Shown here piece by piece: positions 45,298-54,636 of a stretch of 64,000 nucleotides of DNA. Below the pieces are notes generated by a model, which saw nothing but the letters and a program-made list of their open reading frames with translations, searched no databases and had not been told where the DNA came from. Within the stretch, counting starts at the first letter, position 1. Every line of letters begins with the position of its first letter. The stretch covers positions 124,001 through 188,000 of the forward strand of contig NZ_ALJF01000003.1 of the NCBI RefSeq assembly GCF_000300855.1. The letters run 5' to 3'. The position numbers and the translations under genes are program-made. This DNA comes from Agrobacterium albertimagni AOL15 (lineage in GTDB: Bacteria; Pseudomonadota; Alphaproteobacteria; Rhizobiales; Rhizobiaceae).

Positions 45298-46185
45298 TCA
45301 CCGGGCAAGCATGGTGAAATGCGCCATCTGTCCGGCACTCCACCAGGAGAACTCTCGCAGCAGTGAGGGCGCAACCTCGCCGATGCGACCGCCGTGAAGG
45401 CTGAGCATGCCCCGCGTCGTGGCGATCGCCAGCACATTTCCTACATGCTGGCGAGACACCTGAAACCGCTGCGACAGTGCATCATAGGTGAGCGCAAGCG
45501 GCCAGTCTTCACCCAGCGCACCGGCCAGGTGGGCACCCATAACGGCACAAAGAATGAGATATCCGCTGTCGCGACCGGTGAAGTCGACGACCGTCTCGAA
45601 GGGCGTGAACAGGACATCCATCGACTGGAAGGCAACGGTCGATCGGCCGATCAGCCGACAGATCAGCGACACATCGGCGTCCAGCGCTTCACGAAGTGAA
45701 TGGCCTTCAAGCATGGCGGAAGCAGCAATGAAGGCAAGAGGGGAGCGGGCAATTTCCAAGACGAGGGACGGCGTGGGCCGCAACCTGATCTCTCGCCTGT
45801 CTCGCGCATTCTGTTCTGCCACGACATAGCCACCGGCTCGAAGGCCCGAAATGAGATCGCTGACCTGGCGTGCGCTGCCGGGGACCAGTGTCTGCAGCAG
45901 GGTCATAGTGGGTGCAGGCCCCGTCCCCTCCTCGAACCGGACCCACATTCCGATCAACATGTAGCAGGTGATGTAGCGCATCTTCTGCGCAAAGATCTTG
46001 TTGGCCGGCCAGCGGAATGCACTGGCCTCCACCATGCTGCGGCAATAGGCGAGCACTGCCCTGTCGAAGCCCTGATGGGCAAGATAGCCGCTCGCCAATT
46101 GCCACACAGGCTCGCCCAGATGCTTTTCGACACCGGGATGGACGACCAGTCGGTCCCGATCGAGTTCGGCACGCAATTGATCCAT
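45298..46185 (-). CDS. Transcriptional regulator with two winged-helix segments
   Basis: A 295-residue cytoplasmic protein. A MarR-like winged-helix segment appears near residue 90-140 (PGSARQVSDLISGLRAGGYV) and a clearer Crp/MarR-like helix-turn-helix near the C-terminus (TYDALSQRFQVSRQHVGNVL). I see no cyclic-nucleotide domain and no membrane segment. GGAG precedes the ATG at 46185. The function and targets are unknown; it is monocistronic between cheW and a DUF442-type gene. Confidence 0.65.
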   Translation of the reverse strand: MDQLRAELDRDRLVVHPGVEKHLGEPVWQLASGYLAHQGFDRAVLAYCRSMVEASAFRWPANKIFAQKMRYITCYMLIGMWVRFEEGTGPAPTMTLLQTLVPGSARQVSDLISGLRAGGYVVAEQNARDRREIRLRPTPSLVLEIARSPLAFIAASAMLEGHSLREALDADVSLICRLIGRSTVAFQSMDVLFTPFETVVDFTGRDSGYLILCAVMGAHLAGALGEDWPLALTYDALSQRFQVSRQHVGNVLAIATTRGMLSLHGGRIGEVAPSLLREFSWWSAGQMAHFTMLAR

Positions 46186-46307
46186 GGCGCAACTCCAGAT
46201 CAGAATTGTGCATAGGAGGCCAATTCACCGGCGCCGTCGATTGGTAAATCTAGTAGTCAACCCTAATGAAGAAGCCACGCAGGCTCCATGCGCCGCCGTC
46301 CTCCGCT

Positions 46308-46643
46308 TCAGGGTACTCGTTTGGCAAGATCATAGGCGGCTGCGCATCGCTGGCCCGAGGCGCAATAAGCGAGGATCGGACCCGACTGCTGGCTGATCAA
46401 CGCCTTCAACTGACGCGCCTGGTCGAAGGAGACGGAACCCGGCACCACCGGCAGATAATGCGCTTCGAGCCCGACCTGATGCGCAGCGCTTTCAATCTCG
46501 TCAAAGGCCGGCTGAAAGAACCCTTCCCTGTCCGGGCGCATGCAGATCACGGTCTTGAACCCGAGTTCGGCAATCGCCTGCAGCTGCTGCGGCTTGATCT
46601 GTCCGGTGACATGAAAGCTCGGATCGATGCTGCGAATGCTCAT
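46308..46643 (-). CDS. TIGR01244/DUF442 family sulfurtransferase-like protein
   Basis: A 111-residue small phosphatase-fold protein of the family found fused to or beside the Blh persulfide dioxygenase in bigR operons. It begins MSIRSIDPSFHVTGQIKPQQ and has a Cys-containing loop ILAYCASGQRC (C-x4-R). It is divergent from the BigR-type gene, which supports a role in sulfide or persulfide handling. AAGGA lies 7 bases before the ATG. Confidence 0.82.
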   Translation of the reverse strand: MSIRSIDPSFHVTGQIKPQQLQAIAELGFKTVICMRPDREGFFQPAFDEIESAAHQVGLEAHYLPVVPGSVSFDQARQLKALISQQSGPILAYCASGQRCAAAYDLAKRVP

Positions 46644-46759
46644 GAGAAGTCCTTCCTGAAGGCACTGACCTTCATACGCCGAGGTTAAAACACATAACGT
46701 TTTTTATATATTTTAGCTCTATGGCCCCGTGTCAACACTTGCCAGTCCGGATTTCTCAT

Positions 46760-46772
46760 ATATATTCGTATC
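46760..46772. promoter_or_regulatory. Candidate BigR-type operator upstream of bigR
   Basis: ATATATTCGTATC immediately before the bigR start matches, at 12 of 13 positions, the element at 47148-47160 in front of the DUF2892-efflux genes. AT-rich sites overlapping the promoter are typical of BigR/SqrR. Autoregulation is inferred. Confidence 0.6.
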
Positions 46773-46773
46773 T

Positions 46774-47091
46774 ATGAAGATTGATCCTGAACAGATGAAG
46801 GCTGGTGCCGACATGGCCAGCGAACTCCTCAAGTCGCTATCCAATCGATATCGACTGCTGATCCTCTGCCGTCTGGCTGACGGCGAGCACTCCGTTGGTC
46901 AGCTTGCCGAATTCCTCGGGATCCGCGACAGCACCGTGTCGCAGCATCTGGCACTGTTGCGCCGGGAGAAGATCATCATGGGGCGGCGCGACGGCCAGAC
47001 CATCTGGTACCGGATCGAAAGCGAACCGGCGCGCGCGATTATCGGCACCCTCTACGACAGCTTCTGCAAGACCTCCGACTGCGCGGCCTGA
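46774..47091 (+). CDS. bigR: ArsR family repressor of the BigR/SqrR persulfide-sensing type
   Basis: A 105-residue winged-helix repressor (LAEFLGIRDSTVSQHLALLR is the recognition region). Cys32 in LLILCRLADGEHS and Cys98 in SFCKTSDCAA are 66 residues apart, the same spacing as Cys42/Cys108 of BigR and Cys41/Cys107 of SqrR, which form a polysulfide bridge on exposure to sulfide. No metal-site motif of ArsR/SmtB is seen. I chose the ATG at 46774; an in-frame ATG at 46729 would place translated sequence over the promoter. It is divergent from the DUF442-type gene. Confidence 0.87.
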   Translation: MKIDPEQMKAGADMASELLKSLSNRYRLLILCRLADGEHSVGQLAEFLGIRDSTVSQHLALLRREKIIMGRRDGQTIWYRIESEPARAIIGTLYDSFCKTSDCAA

Positions 47092-47129
47092 CGGCAACCA
47101 ACGCCGTCTTCCATTCTACAAATGGCGGC

Positions 47130-47175
47130 TTGACATCGACTTGCCTAATATATACGTATCATCGTAGATATGTAT
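47130..47175 (+). promoter_or_regulatory. Promoter plus operator of the DUF2892-efflux operon
   Basis: TTGACA at about 47130 and an AT-rich -10 region near 47147-47153 form a promoter. Overlapping it are the shared ATATATACGTATC (47148-47160) and the inverted repeat ATACGTATC-N6-GATATGTAT (47152-47175), 8 of 9 arm bases complementary. The site is placed for repression by the BigR-type protein. Confidence 0.65.
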
Positions 47176-47190
47176 CTTAAGGAGAAAAAC

Positions 47191-47391
47191 ATGTCGATCG
47201 ATCGCGCCGTTCTCGTCTTTGCAGGGTTCATGATCCTGCTTTCGCTTCTGCTGACATACTTCGTGCATCCGGGCTTCGTCTGGTTCACCGCTTTTATCGG
47301 CGTGAACATGATACAGTCGGCCTTCACCGGCTTCTGCCCGGCGGCCACGATTTTCCGCAAGCTGGGGCTGCGCCCCGGCACAGCATTCTGA
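47191..47391 (+). CDS. DUF2892 (YgaP-like) membrane protein
   Basis: A 66-residue protein with two membrane helices (AVLVFAGFMILLSLLLTYF and FVWFTAFIGVNMIQSAF), ending with the DUF2892 signature GFCPAATIFRKLGLRPG. In YgaP the domain carries a rhodanese; here it stands alone, as in many sulfide-detoxification loci. The ATG at 47191 has AAGGAG 6 bases upstream; the earlier in-frame ATG lies in the operator. It leads the efflux operon. Confidence 0.88.
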   Translation: MSIDRAVLVFAGFMILLSLLLTYFVHPGFVWFTAFIGVNMIQSAFTGFCPAATIFRKLGLRPGTAF

Positions 47392-47400
47392 GGACAAGTC

Positions 47401-48378
47401 ATGCCGAAATCCGCCTTCATCGCCCTTTTTGCGGCAGCGACTGCCATGGGACTGACCGTCAGCCATGCCGCTGATCTCAAACTCGAAGCCGTCGACATCA
47501 CGGAGATGAAGGCGGTCTATGGCCAGATCCAGCCGCGCAACAGCGTCCTGGCCCGGACAAGGCTCGGCGGCACCCTGGTCGAGCTGAATGTCACCGAAGG
47601 CGACATCGTCAAGGCTGGCGATGTGATCGCCGAGGTGAAGGACGACAAGATCGACTTCCAGATCAAGGCCGTCGACGCGCAGCTTCTCGGCCTCAGAGCT
47701 TCTCTGCGGGATGCTGAGGTCGAACTGGATCGTGCCGATCGGCTGGTGCGCAGTGGCGCCACCAGCACCCAGCGTCTTGATCAGCTGAAGACCCAGCTGG
47801 ACGTCATCACCAACCAGGTCCGCCAGGCAGAAGCTCAGCGCTCCGTACTCGTCCAGCAGGCATCGGAAGGCGCAGTGCTCGCCCCCTCGGAAGGGCGTGT
47901 GATCGCCGTTCCCGTGACCCGCGATGCCGTCGTCATGGCGGGCGAGACGGTTGCGACGATTGCCGGCGGCGGCTTCTTCCTGCGGCTCGCAATTCCCGAG
48001 CGTCATGCACAGGACCTCACGCAGGGGGCACCGATCCGCATCGAGGCGGGTGGCGCGATGCTCGAAGGCGAACTCGTGAAGATCTACCCACAGATCGAAG
48101 GCGGCCGGGTGACGGCCGATGTCGAGGTCGACGGGCTTGATACCGATTTCGTCGCTGCACGGGTTTTGGTCGAGCTGCCGATCGGCAAGCGTCAGGCGCT
48201 TGTGGTGCCGGCAGCCTCCCTGTCGAACCGTTCCGGCGTCAACTTCGTCGCCGTGCGCGAGAACGACAAGATCGTCGAACGCGCCGTGATCGCAGGCAGG
48301 CCTTTGGAGATCGACGGTCAGAAGCAGGTCGAAATACTCTCAGGCCTCGTGGCCGGCGATGTCGTGGTGACAGAATGA
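47401..48378 (+). CDS. RND efflux membrane-fusion protein (HlyD type)
   Basis: A 325-residue periplasmic adaptor with a Sec signal (cleavage near SHAA, no lipobox), a biotinyl-lipoyl-like domain (GDIVKAGDVIAEVKDDK), a coiled-coil hairpin (about residues 90-145) and a beta-barrel domain. It starts 9 bp after the DUF2892 gene and overlaps the pump by 4 bp (ATGA). Its substrate is unknown; no outer-membrane channel gene is present here. Confidence 0.9.
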   Translation: MPKSAFIALFAAATAMGLTVSHAADLKLEAVDITEMKAVYGQIQPRNSVLARTRLGGTLVELNVTEGDIVKAGDVIAEVKDDKIDFQIKAVDAQLLGLRASLRDAEVELDRADRLVRSGATSTQRLDQLKTQLDVITNQVRQAEAQRSVLVQQASEGAVLAPSEGRVIAVPVTRDAVVMAGETVATIAGGGFFLRLAIPERHAQDLTQGAPIRIEAGGAMLEGELVKIYPQIEGGRVTADVEVDGLDTDFVAARVLVELPIGKRQALVVPAASLSNRSGVNFVAVRENDKIVERAVIAGRPLEIDGQKQVEILSGLVAGDVVVTE

Positions 48379-51300
48379 GCACTCCCGTCGACAGATCCCT
48401 CAATGCGCCGGAACCGGATGACGATACGCCAATGACCAATCTGGGCATTGCCGGCCAACTGACGCGCGCCTTCATCAAGTCGCCGCTCACACCGCTTTTC
48501 CTCATCGCCGCCTTTGCCTTCGGCATTGTCGCCCTGCTGACCCTCCCCCGCGAGGAAGAGCCGCAGATTTCCGTTCCCATGGTCGACATCATCGTCGAGG
48601 CACCGGGCCTGCGTGCAGACGACGCCCAGAAGCTGATCACCGAGCCGCTCGAGACCATCGTCAAGAGCATCAACGGCGTCGAGCACATCTACTCCCAGTC
48701 CATGGACAACATGGTCATGGTCACCGCTCGCTTCCTGGTCGGCACCTCCGCGGATGCCGCGGTGCTGCGCGTCCACGACAAGGTGCGCGCCAATATCGAC
48801 CGCATTCCGGTCGGCATCGCCGAACCCAAGGTCGTCGGACGCGGCATCGATGACGTCGCGATCGTCACCCTCACCTTCTCCCCGACGAAGGACGCGAGCA
48901 GCCATGTCGGCGCCAACGATCTCACCCGCATCGTCCGCGAAGTCCGCAACGAGATCGCCAAGGTCGATAATGTCGGCCTCACCTATGTCGTCGGTGAAAC
49001 CAATGAGATCATCCGCATCTCGCCACAGCCGGAAAAGCTCGCCCTTTACGGGATCACGCTGCAGCAGCTTGCCGGCCAAGTCGGCGGCGCCAATACCGCG
49101 ATGCCGGCCTCGCAGGTGCGCGAAGGCGGCCGCCAGATTGACGTGATCGCCGGCGAGACGCTCTCCACGCCGGCCGACATCGGTAATCTGCTGCTGACGG
49201 CCCGCGATGGTCGCCCGGTCTATGTCCGCGATGTCGCAACGATCGACTTTGCCACCGACACCAGCGAAGCCCTCGTTTCAACGCTGCGCAAGGACGGCGA
49301 AACCATCGAGCGCGTGCCCTCGGTCACGCTTGCGATTGCCAAGCGCGCCGGCTCCAACGCCGTGGTGGTTGCGGAAGCGATCCTTGCGCGCGTCGAAGCC
49401 CTGGAAGGCAGGCTGATCCCCGAGGACATCCATGTCGAGGTCACTCGCGACTATGGCGAAACCGCGAACGAAAAGGCGAACGAACTCCTCTACCACCTCG
49501 GCCTCGCAACCGTTTCGATCATCGCGCTCGTCTGGCTGGCGATCGGTCGCCGCGAAGCGCTTGTCGTGGCCATCGTCATTCCCGTGACAATCCTCCTCAC
49601 CCTCTTCGCTTCCTGGCTGATGGGCTACACGCTGAACCGCGTCTCGCTCTTTGCCCTCATCTTCTCCATCGGCATTCTCGTCGACGACGCGATCGTCGTC
49701 ATCGAGAATATCGCCCGCCACTGGGGCATGGGCGACAAGCGCTCGCGCCGTCGCAGCGCCATTGAGGCGGTCGCCGAAGTCGGCAACCCGACCATCGTCG
49801 CGACGCTGACCGTCGTCGCAGCTCTCCTGCCGATGCTCTTCGTCTCCGGCATGATGGGCCCTTACATGAGCCCGATCCCGGCAAATGCGTCAGCCGCGAT
49901 GATCTTCTCCTTCTTCGTCGCAGTCATCGTCACGCCCTGGCTGATGCTGAAGGTCGCCGGTAATGCGCCCGTTCACGCCCATGAGGATCACGAGACAGGT
50001 GGCAGGCTTGGCCGGATGTATGCGGCAACCGCCCGCCCCATCCTCGCCACCAAGACCCGCAGCTGGGTGTTTCTGGCACTGGTCGGCCTGCTGACGCTCG
50101 GATCGCTGAGCCTCTTCTACACCAAGCATGTCACGGTGAAGCTCCTGCCCTTCGACAATAAGTCGGAACTGCAGGTCACCATCGATCTGCCGGAAGGCTC
50201 CTCCGTCGAGGCGACCGACGCCGTGGCCCAGGCCGTGGGCCGCACCGTGCTCGACATGCCGGAAGTGGTCTCCGTCCAGACCCATGCAGGAACCGCAGCC
50301 CCCTTCAACTTCAACGGCCTTGTCCGTCACGCCTATATGCGCGCCGCGTCCTATCAGGGCGACGTGGCGATCAACCTGACGCCCAAGGCCGATCGCGATC
50401 GCACGAGCCACGACATTGCGCTTGATATCCGCCGGAAGATTTCAGGCATTACCATGCCCGAGGGCACGAGCCTCAAGGTCGTCGAGCCGCCACCGGGACC
50501 GCCCGTCATGGCAACCCTGCTCGCCGAGATCTATGGCCCGACGCCGGAGATCCGCCGTGCCGTGGCCGAAAAGGTCGAGGCAGCCTTCCGCTCGGTGCCC
50601 TTCATCGTCGATGTCGACAACTCCTATGGCGTCGAGGCGCCCCGCAAGCGGCTGGTTATCTCGACCGACGACGCGGAATTCTACCGTGTCGAGGAAGGCG
50701 ACGTCTTCGACACCATCGCGATCCTCGCGAACGGCAAGACGATCGGCTACTCGCATCGCGGCGAAGGCCGTCCGCCGATCCCGATCCGCCTGGAACGCGC
50801 CAAGAGTGAGAAGGTGATCGACGAGCGTTTCCTTTCGACCCCGATGCCGGCCAACGTTCTGCCAGGCGACAAGGGTGTCGTTGAACTCGGCGATGTCGTA
50901 CGCGTCGTCGACGAGAAGACCACGCTGCCGATCTTCCGCCACAACGGCATCAATGCAGAAATGGTGACGGCCGAACTCGCCGGCGACTTCGAAGCGCCCC
51001 TTTACGGCATGCTCGCCGTGCAGGAAGCGATCGACGCGCAGGACTGGACGGGCCTGCCCAAGCCGGTGATCGCGCTCAATGGCCAGCCGACCAATGAAGA
51101 GGAAGCAACCCTGCTCTGGGATGGCGAATGGGAAGTCACCTGGGTGACCTTCCGCGACATGGGCGCCGCCTTCATGATTGCGCTGCTCGGCATCTACATC
51201 CTCGTCGTCGCCCAGTTCGGTTCGTTCAAGGTGCCGCTGGTCATCCTGACGCCGGTGCCGCTGACCTTCATCGGCATCCTCGGCGGCCACTGGCTCTTCG

Positions 51301-51620
51301 GTGCGCCCTTCTCGGCCACCTCGATGATCGGCTTCATCGCGCTTGCCGGCATCATCGTCCGCAACTCGATCCTGCTGGTGGATTTCATCCGCCACGCCGA
51401 TCACACCGGGAAAACGCTGACCGATGTCCTCATCGAAGCAGGCTCGATCCGCTTCAAGCCCATCCTGCTGACAGCGCTTGCGGCGATCATCGGTGCGGCC
51501 GTCATCCTGACCGACCCGATTTTCCAGGGGCTGGCGATCTCGCTGCTCTTCGGCCTGATCTCGTCGACGCTGCTGACGGTCCTGGTGATCCCCGCAATCT
51601 ACCGGGTGCTACGCACCTGA
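48375..51620 (+). CDS. RND family efflux transporter permease (AcrB type)
   Basis: A 1081-residue inner-membrane proton antiporter with twelve predicted helices and two large periplasmic loops. The proton-relay Asp pair in helix 4 is present (GILVDDAIVVIENIARH). The N-terminus has about 35 extra cytoplasmic residues before the first helix. It is grouped with the BigR-type repressor and so probably responds to reactive sulfur; the cargo is unknown. It ends at a terminator ahead of the photosynthesis cluster. Confidence 0.93.
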   Translation: MSTPVDRSLNAPEPDDDTPMTNLGIAGQLTRAFIKSPLTPLFLIAAFAFGIVALLTLPREEEPQISVPMVDIIVEAPGLRADDAQKLITEPLETIVKSINGVEHIYSQSMDNMVMVTARFLVGTSADAAVLRVHDKVRANIDRIPVGIAEPKVVGRGIDDVAIVTLTFSPTKDASSHVGANDLTRIVREVRNEIAKVDNVGLTYVVGETNEIIRISPQPEKLALYGITLQQLAGQVGGANTAMPASQVREGGRQIDVIAGETLSTPADIGNLLLTARDGRPVYVRDVATIDFATDTSEALVSTLRKDGETIERVPSVTLAIAKRAGSNAVVVAEAILARVEALEGRLIPEDIHVEVTRDYGETANEKANELLYHLGLATVSIIALVWLAIGRREALVVAIVIPVTILLTLFASWLMGYTLNRVSLFALIFSIGILVDDAIVVIENIARHWGMGDKRSRRRSAIEAVAEVGNPTIVATLTVVAALLPMLFVSGMMGPYMSPIPANASAAMIFSFFVAVIVTPWLMLKVAGNAPVHAHEDHETGGRLGRMYAATARPILATKTRSWVFLALVGLLTLGSLSLFYTKHVTVKLLPFDNKSELQVTIDLPEGSSVEATDAVAQAVGRTVLDMPEVVSVQTHAGTAAPFNFNGLVRHAYMRAASYQGDVAINLTPKADRDRTSHDIALDIRRKISGITMPEGTSLKVVEPPPGPPVMATLLAEIYGPTPEIRRAVAEKVEAAFRSVPFIVDVDNSYGVEAPRKRLVISTDDAEFYRVEEGDVFDTIAILANGKTIGYSHRGEGRPPIPIRLERAKSEKVIDERFLSTPMPANVLPGDKGVVELGDVVRVVDEKTTLPIFRHNGINAEMVTAELAGDFEAPLYGMLAVQEAIDAQDWTGLPKPVIALNGQPTNEEEATLLWDGEWEVTWVTFRDMGAAFMIALLGIYILVVAQFGSFKVPLVILTPVPLTFIGILGGHWLFGAPFSATSMIGFIALAGIIVRNSILLVDFIRHADHTGKTLTDVLIEAGSIRFKPILLTALAAIIGAAVILTDPIFQGLAISLLFGLISSTLLTVLVIPAIYRVLRT

Positions 51621-51642
51621 AAGTAACTGAGCTGAGGACATA

Positions 51643-51669
51643 TGGCCGTGCCGCAAGCGCGGCCATTTT
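51643..51669 (+). terminator. Terminator after the RND pump gene
   Basis: TGGCCG (51643-51648) pairs with CGGCCA (51660-51665), with an inner GC pair step, and is followed by TTTT. It separates the efflux operon from bchI. Confidence 0.75.
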
Positions 51670-51720
51670 CATTTGGACAGAAGTTTCTCGACACACCCCC
51701 TTCAAAGCGACATCAAAAAG

Positions 51721-51738
51721 TGTAAACTAAATTTTACA
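51721..51738. promoter_or_regulatory. PpsR/CrtJ-type operator (TGT-N12-ACA) before bchI
   Basis: TGT at 51721-51723 and ACA at 51736-51738 are separated by exactly 12 bases, 20 bp before the bchI start. TGT-N12-ACA is the PpsR/CrtJ consensus of purple bacteria. Identical spacing before crtE and bchC supports it. Confidence 0.8.
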
Positions 51739-51758
51739 CTCAAGCTGAGGCGGGACCC

Positions 51759-52808
51759 ATGGCCCAACCATTCCCATTCGCCGCCATCGTCGCCCAAGAG
51801 GACATGAAGAAGGCCCTCCTGATGGCGGCCGTCGAGCCTCTGCTCGGCGGCGTGCTGATCTTCGGCGATCGCGGCACGGGAAAATCGACGGCAGTCCGCG
51901 CCCTGACCCAGCTACTGCCACCGATCGAAACGCGCGAAGGTTGCCGCTACAACTGCCTTCCGGCGGAACCACAATCCGCCTGCACCATCTGCAATCCCAC
52001 AAGCGGCCTGAAGCCACCTGCGATCGTCAAGCATCGCGCACCGATGATCGATCTGCCCCTGGGGGCGACCGAAGATCGTGTCTGCGGCTCGCTCGACATC
52101 GAAAAGGCCCTGGTCGCCGGGGAAAAGCACTTCGAGCCCGGGCTCCTGGCCGCCGCCAACCGCGGCTTCCTCTACATCGATGAGATCAACCTGCTGGAGG
52201 ACCATCTGGTCGACCTCCTCCTCGACGCAGCCGCCTCCGGCGTCAACGTCGTGGAGCGCGAGGGCCTGAGCATCCGCCACGCCGCCCGTTTTGTCCTCGT
52301 CGGCAGCGGCAATCCGGAAGAAGGCGATCTCAGACCCCAATTGCTCGATCGCTTCGGTCTTTCTGTCGACGTCCGCACCATCGACGATCTCGACCAGCGC
52401 ATCGAGGTAATCCGCCGCCGTGATACCTACGAAACGGACCCGCGCGGTTTCATCAAGCTCTGGGCGAAGCGAGACGCAGCCGTCGGTCGCCGCGTAATCG
52501 CCGCGCGAAAAATCCTCCGTCAGGTCGAGATCCCTGATCCTGTGGTCAGGCGCATGTCGCAGCTCTGTCTGCGTCTCGGGATTGACGGCATGCGCGGCGA
52601 ACTGACACTGATGCGCGCAAGTCGCGCCGCGGCCGCCCTTTCGGCGCGGCTACAGGTCACCTGGGACGATGTCGCAGATATCGCCCCCATGGTGCTTTGC
52701 CACCGTCTGCGCCGCGACCCGCTCGACGATGCCGGTTCTGCCCCCCGCATCGAGCGCGCTCTGGCGTCGATCGACGACACCGGCAAAGACCGTCACGCCC
52801 ATGGCTGA
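51759..52808 (+). CDS. bchI: Magnesium chelatase subunit I
   Basis: A 349-residue AAA+ ATPase that powers Mg insertion into protoporphyrin IX, the first step of bacteriochlorophyll synthesis. Walker A is GDRGTGKSTAV, Walker B FLYIDEINLLED, and the sensor/arginine segment LVGSGNPEEGDLRPQLLDRF is characteristic of BchI. Length is normal. A PpsR-type site lies upstream, and its end overlaps bchD by 8 bp. Confidence 0.95.
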   Translation: MAQPFPFAAIVAQEDMKKALLMAAVEPLLGGVLIFGDRGTGKSTAVRALTQLLPPIETREGCRYNCLPAEPQSACTICNPTSGLKPPAIVKHRAPMIDLPLGATEDRVCGSLDIEKALVAGEKHFEPGLLAAANRGFLYIDEINLLEDHLVDLLLDAAASGVNVVEREGLSIRHAARFVLVGSGNPEEGDLRPQLLDRFGLSVDVRTIDDLDQRIEVIRRRDTYETDPRGFIKLWAKRDAAVGRRVIAARKILRQVEIPDPVVRRMSQLCLRLGIDGMRGELTLMRASRAAAALSARLQVTWDDVADIAPMVLCHRLRRDPLDDAGSAPRIERALASIDDTGKDRHAHG

Positions 52809-54636
52809 ACTTGGCCCCCACGATGCCTATGAGAAGACCCTTGATGACAGGGGCGCGGAACTCTGGGCGGATGCGCGGCTGGCAATCGAGCTGCTCGGCC
52901 TGGGAGGCTCGAGCCTCGGCGGCATCTGGCTGAAGGCCCGGTCGGGCGGCGTCCGCGATCTCGTCATTTCCCGACTTCAGGAACGCCTCGGGATCGGCTT
53001 TGTCCGCCTGCCACCCGGCACATCTGCGGCCAATCTCTCAGGCGGCGTCGATCTCGCGGCAACCGCTGCGACAGGAAGTCTCGTCCGGCAACAGGGTCTT
53101 CTGGCCCGGGCCGAAGGTGGCGGGCTGATGATACCCATGGCGGAGCGCCTCGACCCATCACTCGCAGCCATGGTCGCGAGCGCAATGGATCAACCTCAGG
53201 AGAGCGGGTTTTTGCTGGTCGCCCTCGACGAAGCACTCGATGACGAGGCCCCGCTTTCCAGCGGACTTGCCGATCGCCTTGCGCTGCGCATCGATCTCGA
53301 TGGCATCGGCTGGCATCATGTGAACGGCCAGGAGGCAGAGCCGGCACGACCGTGGAACTCGCTGACCACTTGGCAGGATGTGACGATCAATGATCGACTG
53401 CTGAAAGGCCTTGCCACCCTCTCGCAGATGGCCGGCCATGGCTCGACACGCATATTGGCGCATCTCGCACGCACGGCACGAGTTCTGGCGTATCGCGAGG
53501 ACCGTATGACAGTTGAGGAGCGCGACGCGCTGACAGCCCTTCGCCTTTGCCTTGGTCTGCGGCTGACGCCTCAGGCTGAAGCGCCCGCCGAGCAGCCGGA
53601 AGATCCAGCGACAGATGCTCCTCCGAAACACGACGAAGAACCGATAGGCCCCTTACCTTCGACGGATCCGGCCGATCAGGATCAAGAGAGCAACACCGAC
53701 AACCCGACACAGCTCGACGTGCTGACGGAGATGCTGGCGGCCATCAAGGCAGGTGCGCTCTCGGCAGATCCTTGGCTCACCATCGCCCAGCGCCCCAGCC
53801 GCAATGCCGGCGGAGCGGGCAAGTCGGGCGACCTGCACAAGAATACCCGGCGGGGACGGCCTTTCGGCATTGGGCTAGCGCCGCCCCATCCGGAGGCCCG
53901 GCCCGACATCATCGCGACCCTGCGCGCAGCAGCGCCCTTTCAGCGCATCCGGGCCGCCCAGCGGCAGGCTCTGGGTGTGGCGAACCCTCGTCCATCGTCC
54001 GGAGCCACGGCGCCGCGCGCCTTTGTAAGCCGCGATGACTTCCGGTATCTGCGGCTGCGCCATGCAGCGCCCTCGACGGCAATCTTTGTCGTCGACGCCT
54101 CTGGCTCCACCGCGCTGGAACGCCTCGGCGAAACCAAGGGCGCAATCGAACAGCTTCTGGCGCGCTGTTATGTCCGCCGCGACGAAGTGGCCTTGATCGC
54201 CTTCAGGGGAACAAGCGCCGAGCTGCTTCTGCCACCGACCCGCTCGCTCACTGCCGCGAAACGCCAACTCGCCGCCCTTCCCGGCGGTGGACCGACACCG
54301 CTTGCCGCGGGGCTGAAAGCCGGCCTTGAACTTGCGCTCTCCGTCGAGAGACGCGGCAGCAGCGCTGTGCTTGTACTGCTGACAGATGGGAGCGGCAACA
54401 TCGCCCTCGACGGTACCCCCGATCGAGCCCTGGCCGCCGAAGAACTCGCGCGGCTTGCCCGAAACTGCAAGGCGAGGGACGTGAAGACGATCTGCATCGA
54501 CATTGCACGCCGCCCGCGCGAAAGCGTGACCACTCTTGCGAACATGCTCGGAGCCGAATTGCACATCTTGCGAAAAGCCGATGCCGGTCATGTGTCGCAG
54601 CTCGTGGACCGTTCGATGCAGGAGGCGCGCGCATGA
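52801..54636 (+). CDS. bchD: Magnesium chelatase subunit D
   Basis: A 611-residue chelatase subunit: an inactive AAA+ N-terminal domain, an acidic proline-rich linker (about residues 260-310) and a C-terminal von Willebrand A domain with the MIDAS motif in FVVDASGSTALERL (near residue 430). The ATG at 52801 overlaps bchI by 8 bp; an earlier in-frame start at 52669 lies within bchI. It works with BchI and the BchH subunit, which is outside the window. Confidence 0.93.
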   Translation: MAELGPHDAYEKTLDDRGAELWADARLAIELLGLGGSSLGGIWLKARSGGVRDLVISRLQERLGIGFVRLPPGTSAANLSGGVDLAATAATGSLVRQQGLLARAEGGGLMIPMAERLDPSLAAMVASAMDQPQESGFLLVALDEALDDEAPLSSGLADRLALRIDLDGIGWHHVNGQEAEPARPWNSLTTWQDVTINDRLLKGLATLSQMAGHGSTRILAHLARTARVLAYREDRMTVEERDALTALRLCLGLRLTPQAEAPAEQPEDPATDAPPKHDEEPIGPLPSTDPADQDQESNTDNPTQLDVLTEMLAAIKAGALSADPWLTIAQRPSRNAGGAGKSGDLHKNTRRGRPFGIGLAPPHPEARPDIIATLRAAAPFQRIRAAQRQALGVANPRPSSGATAPRAFVSRDDFRYLRLRHAAPSTAIFVVDASGSTALERLGETKGAIEQLLARCYVRRDEVALIAFRGTSAELLLPPTRSLTAAKRQLAALPGGGPTPLAAGLKAGLELALSVERRGSSAVLVLLTDGSGNIALDGTPDRALAAEELARLARNCKARDVKTICIDIARRPRESVTTLANMLGAELHILRKADAGHVSQLVDRSMQEARA

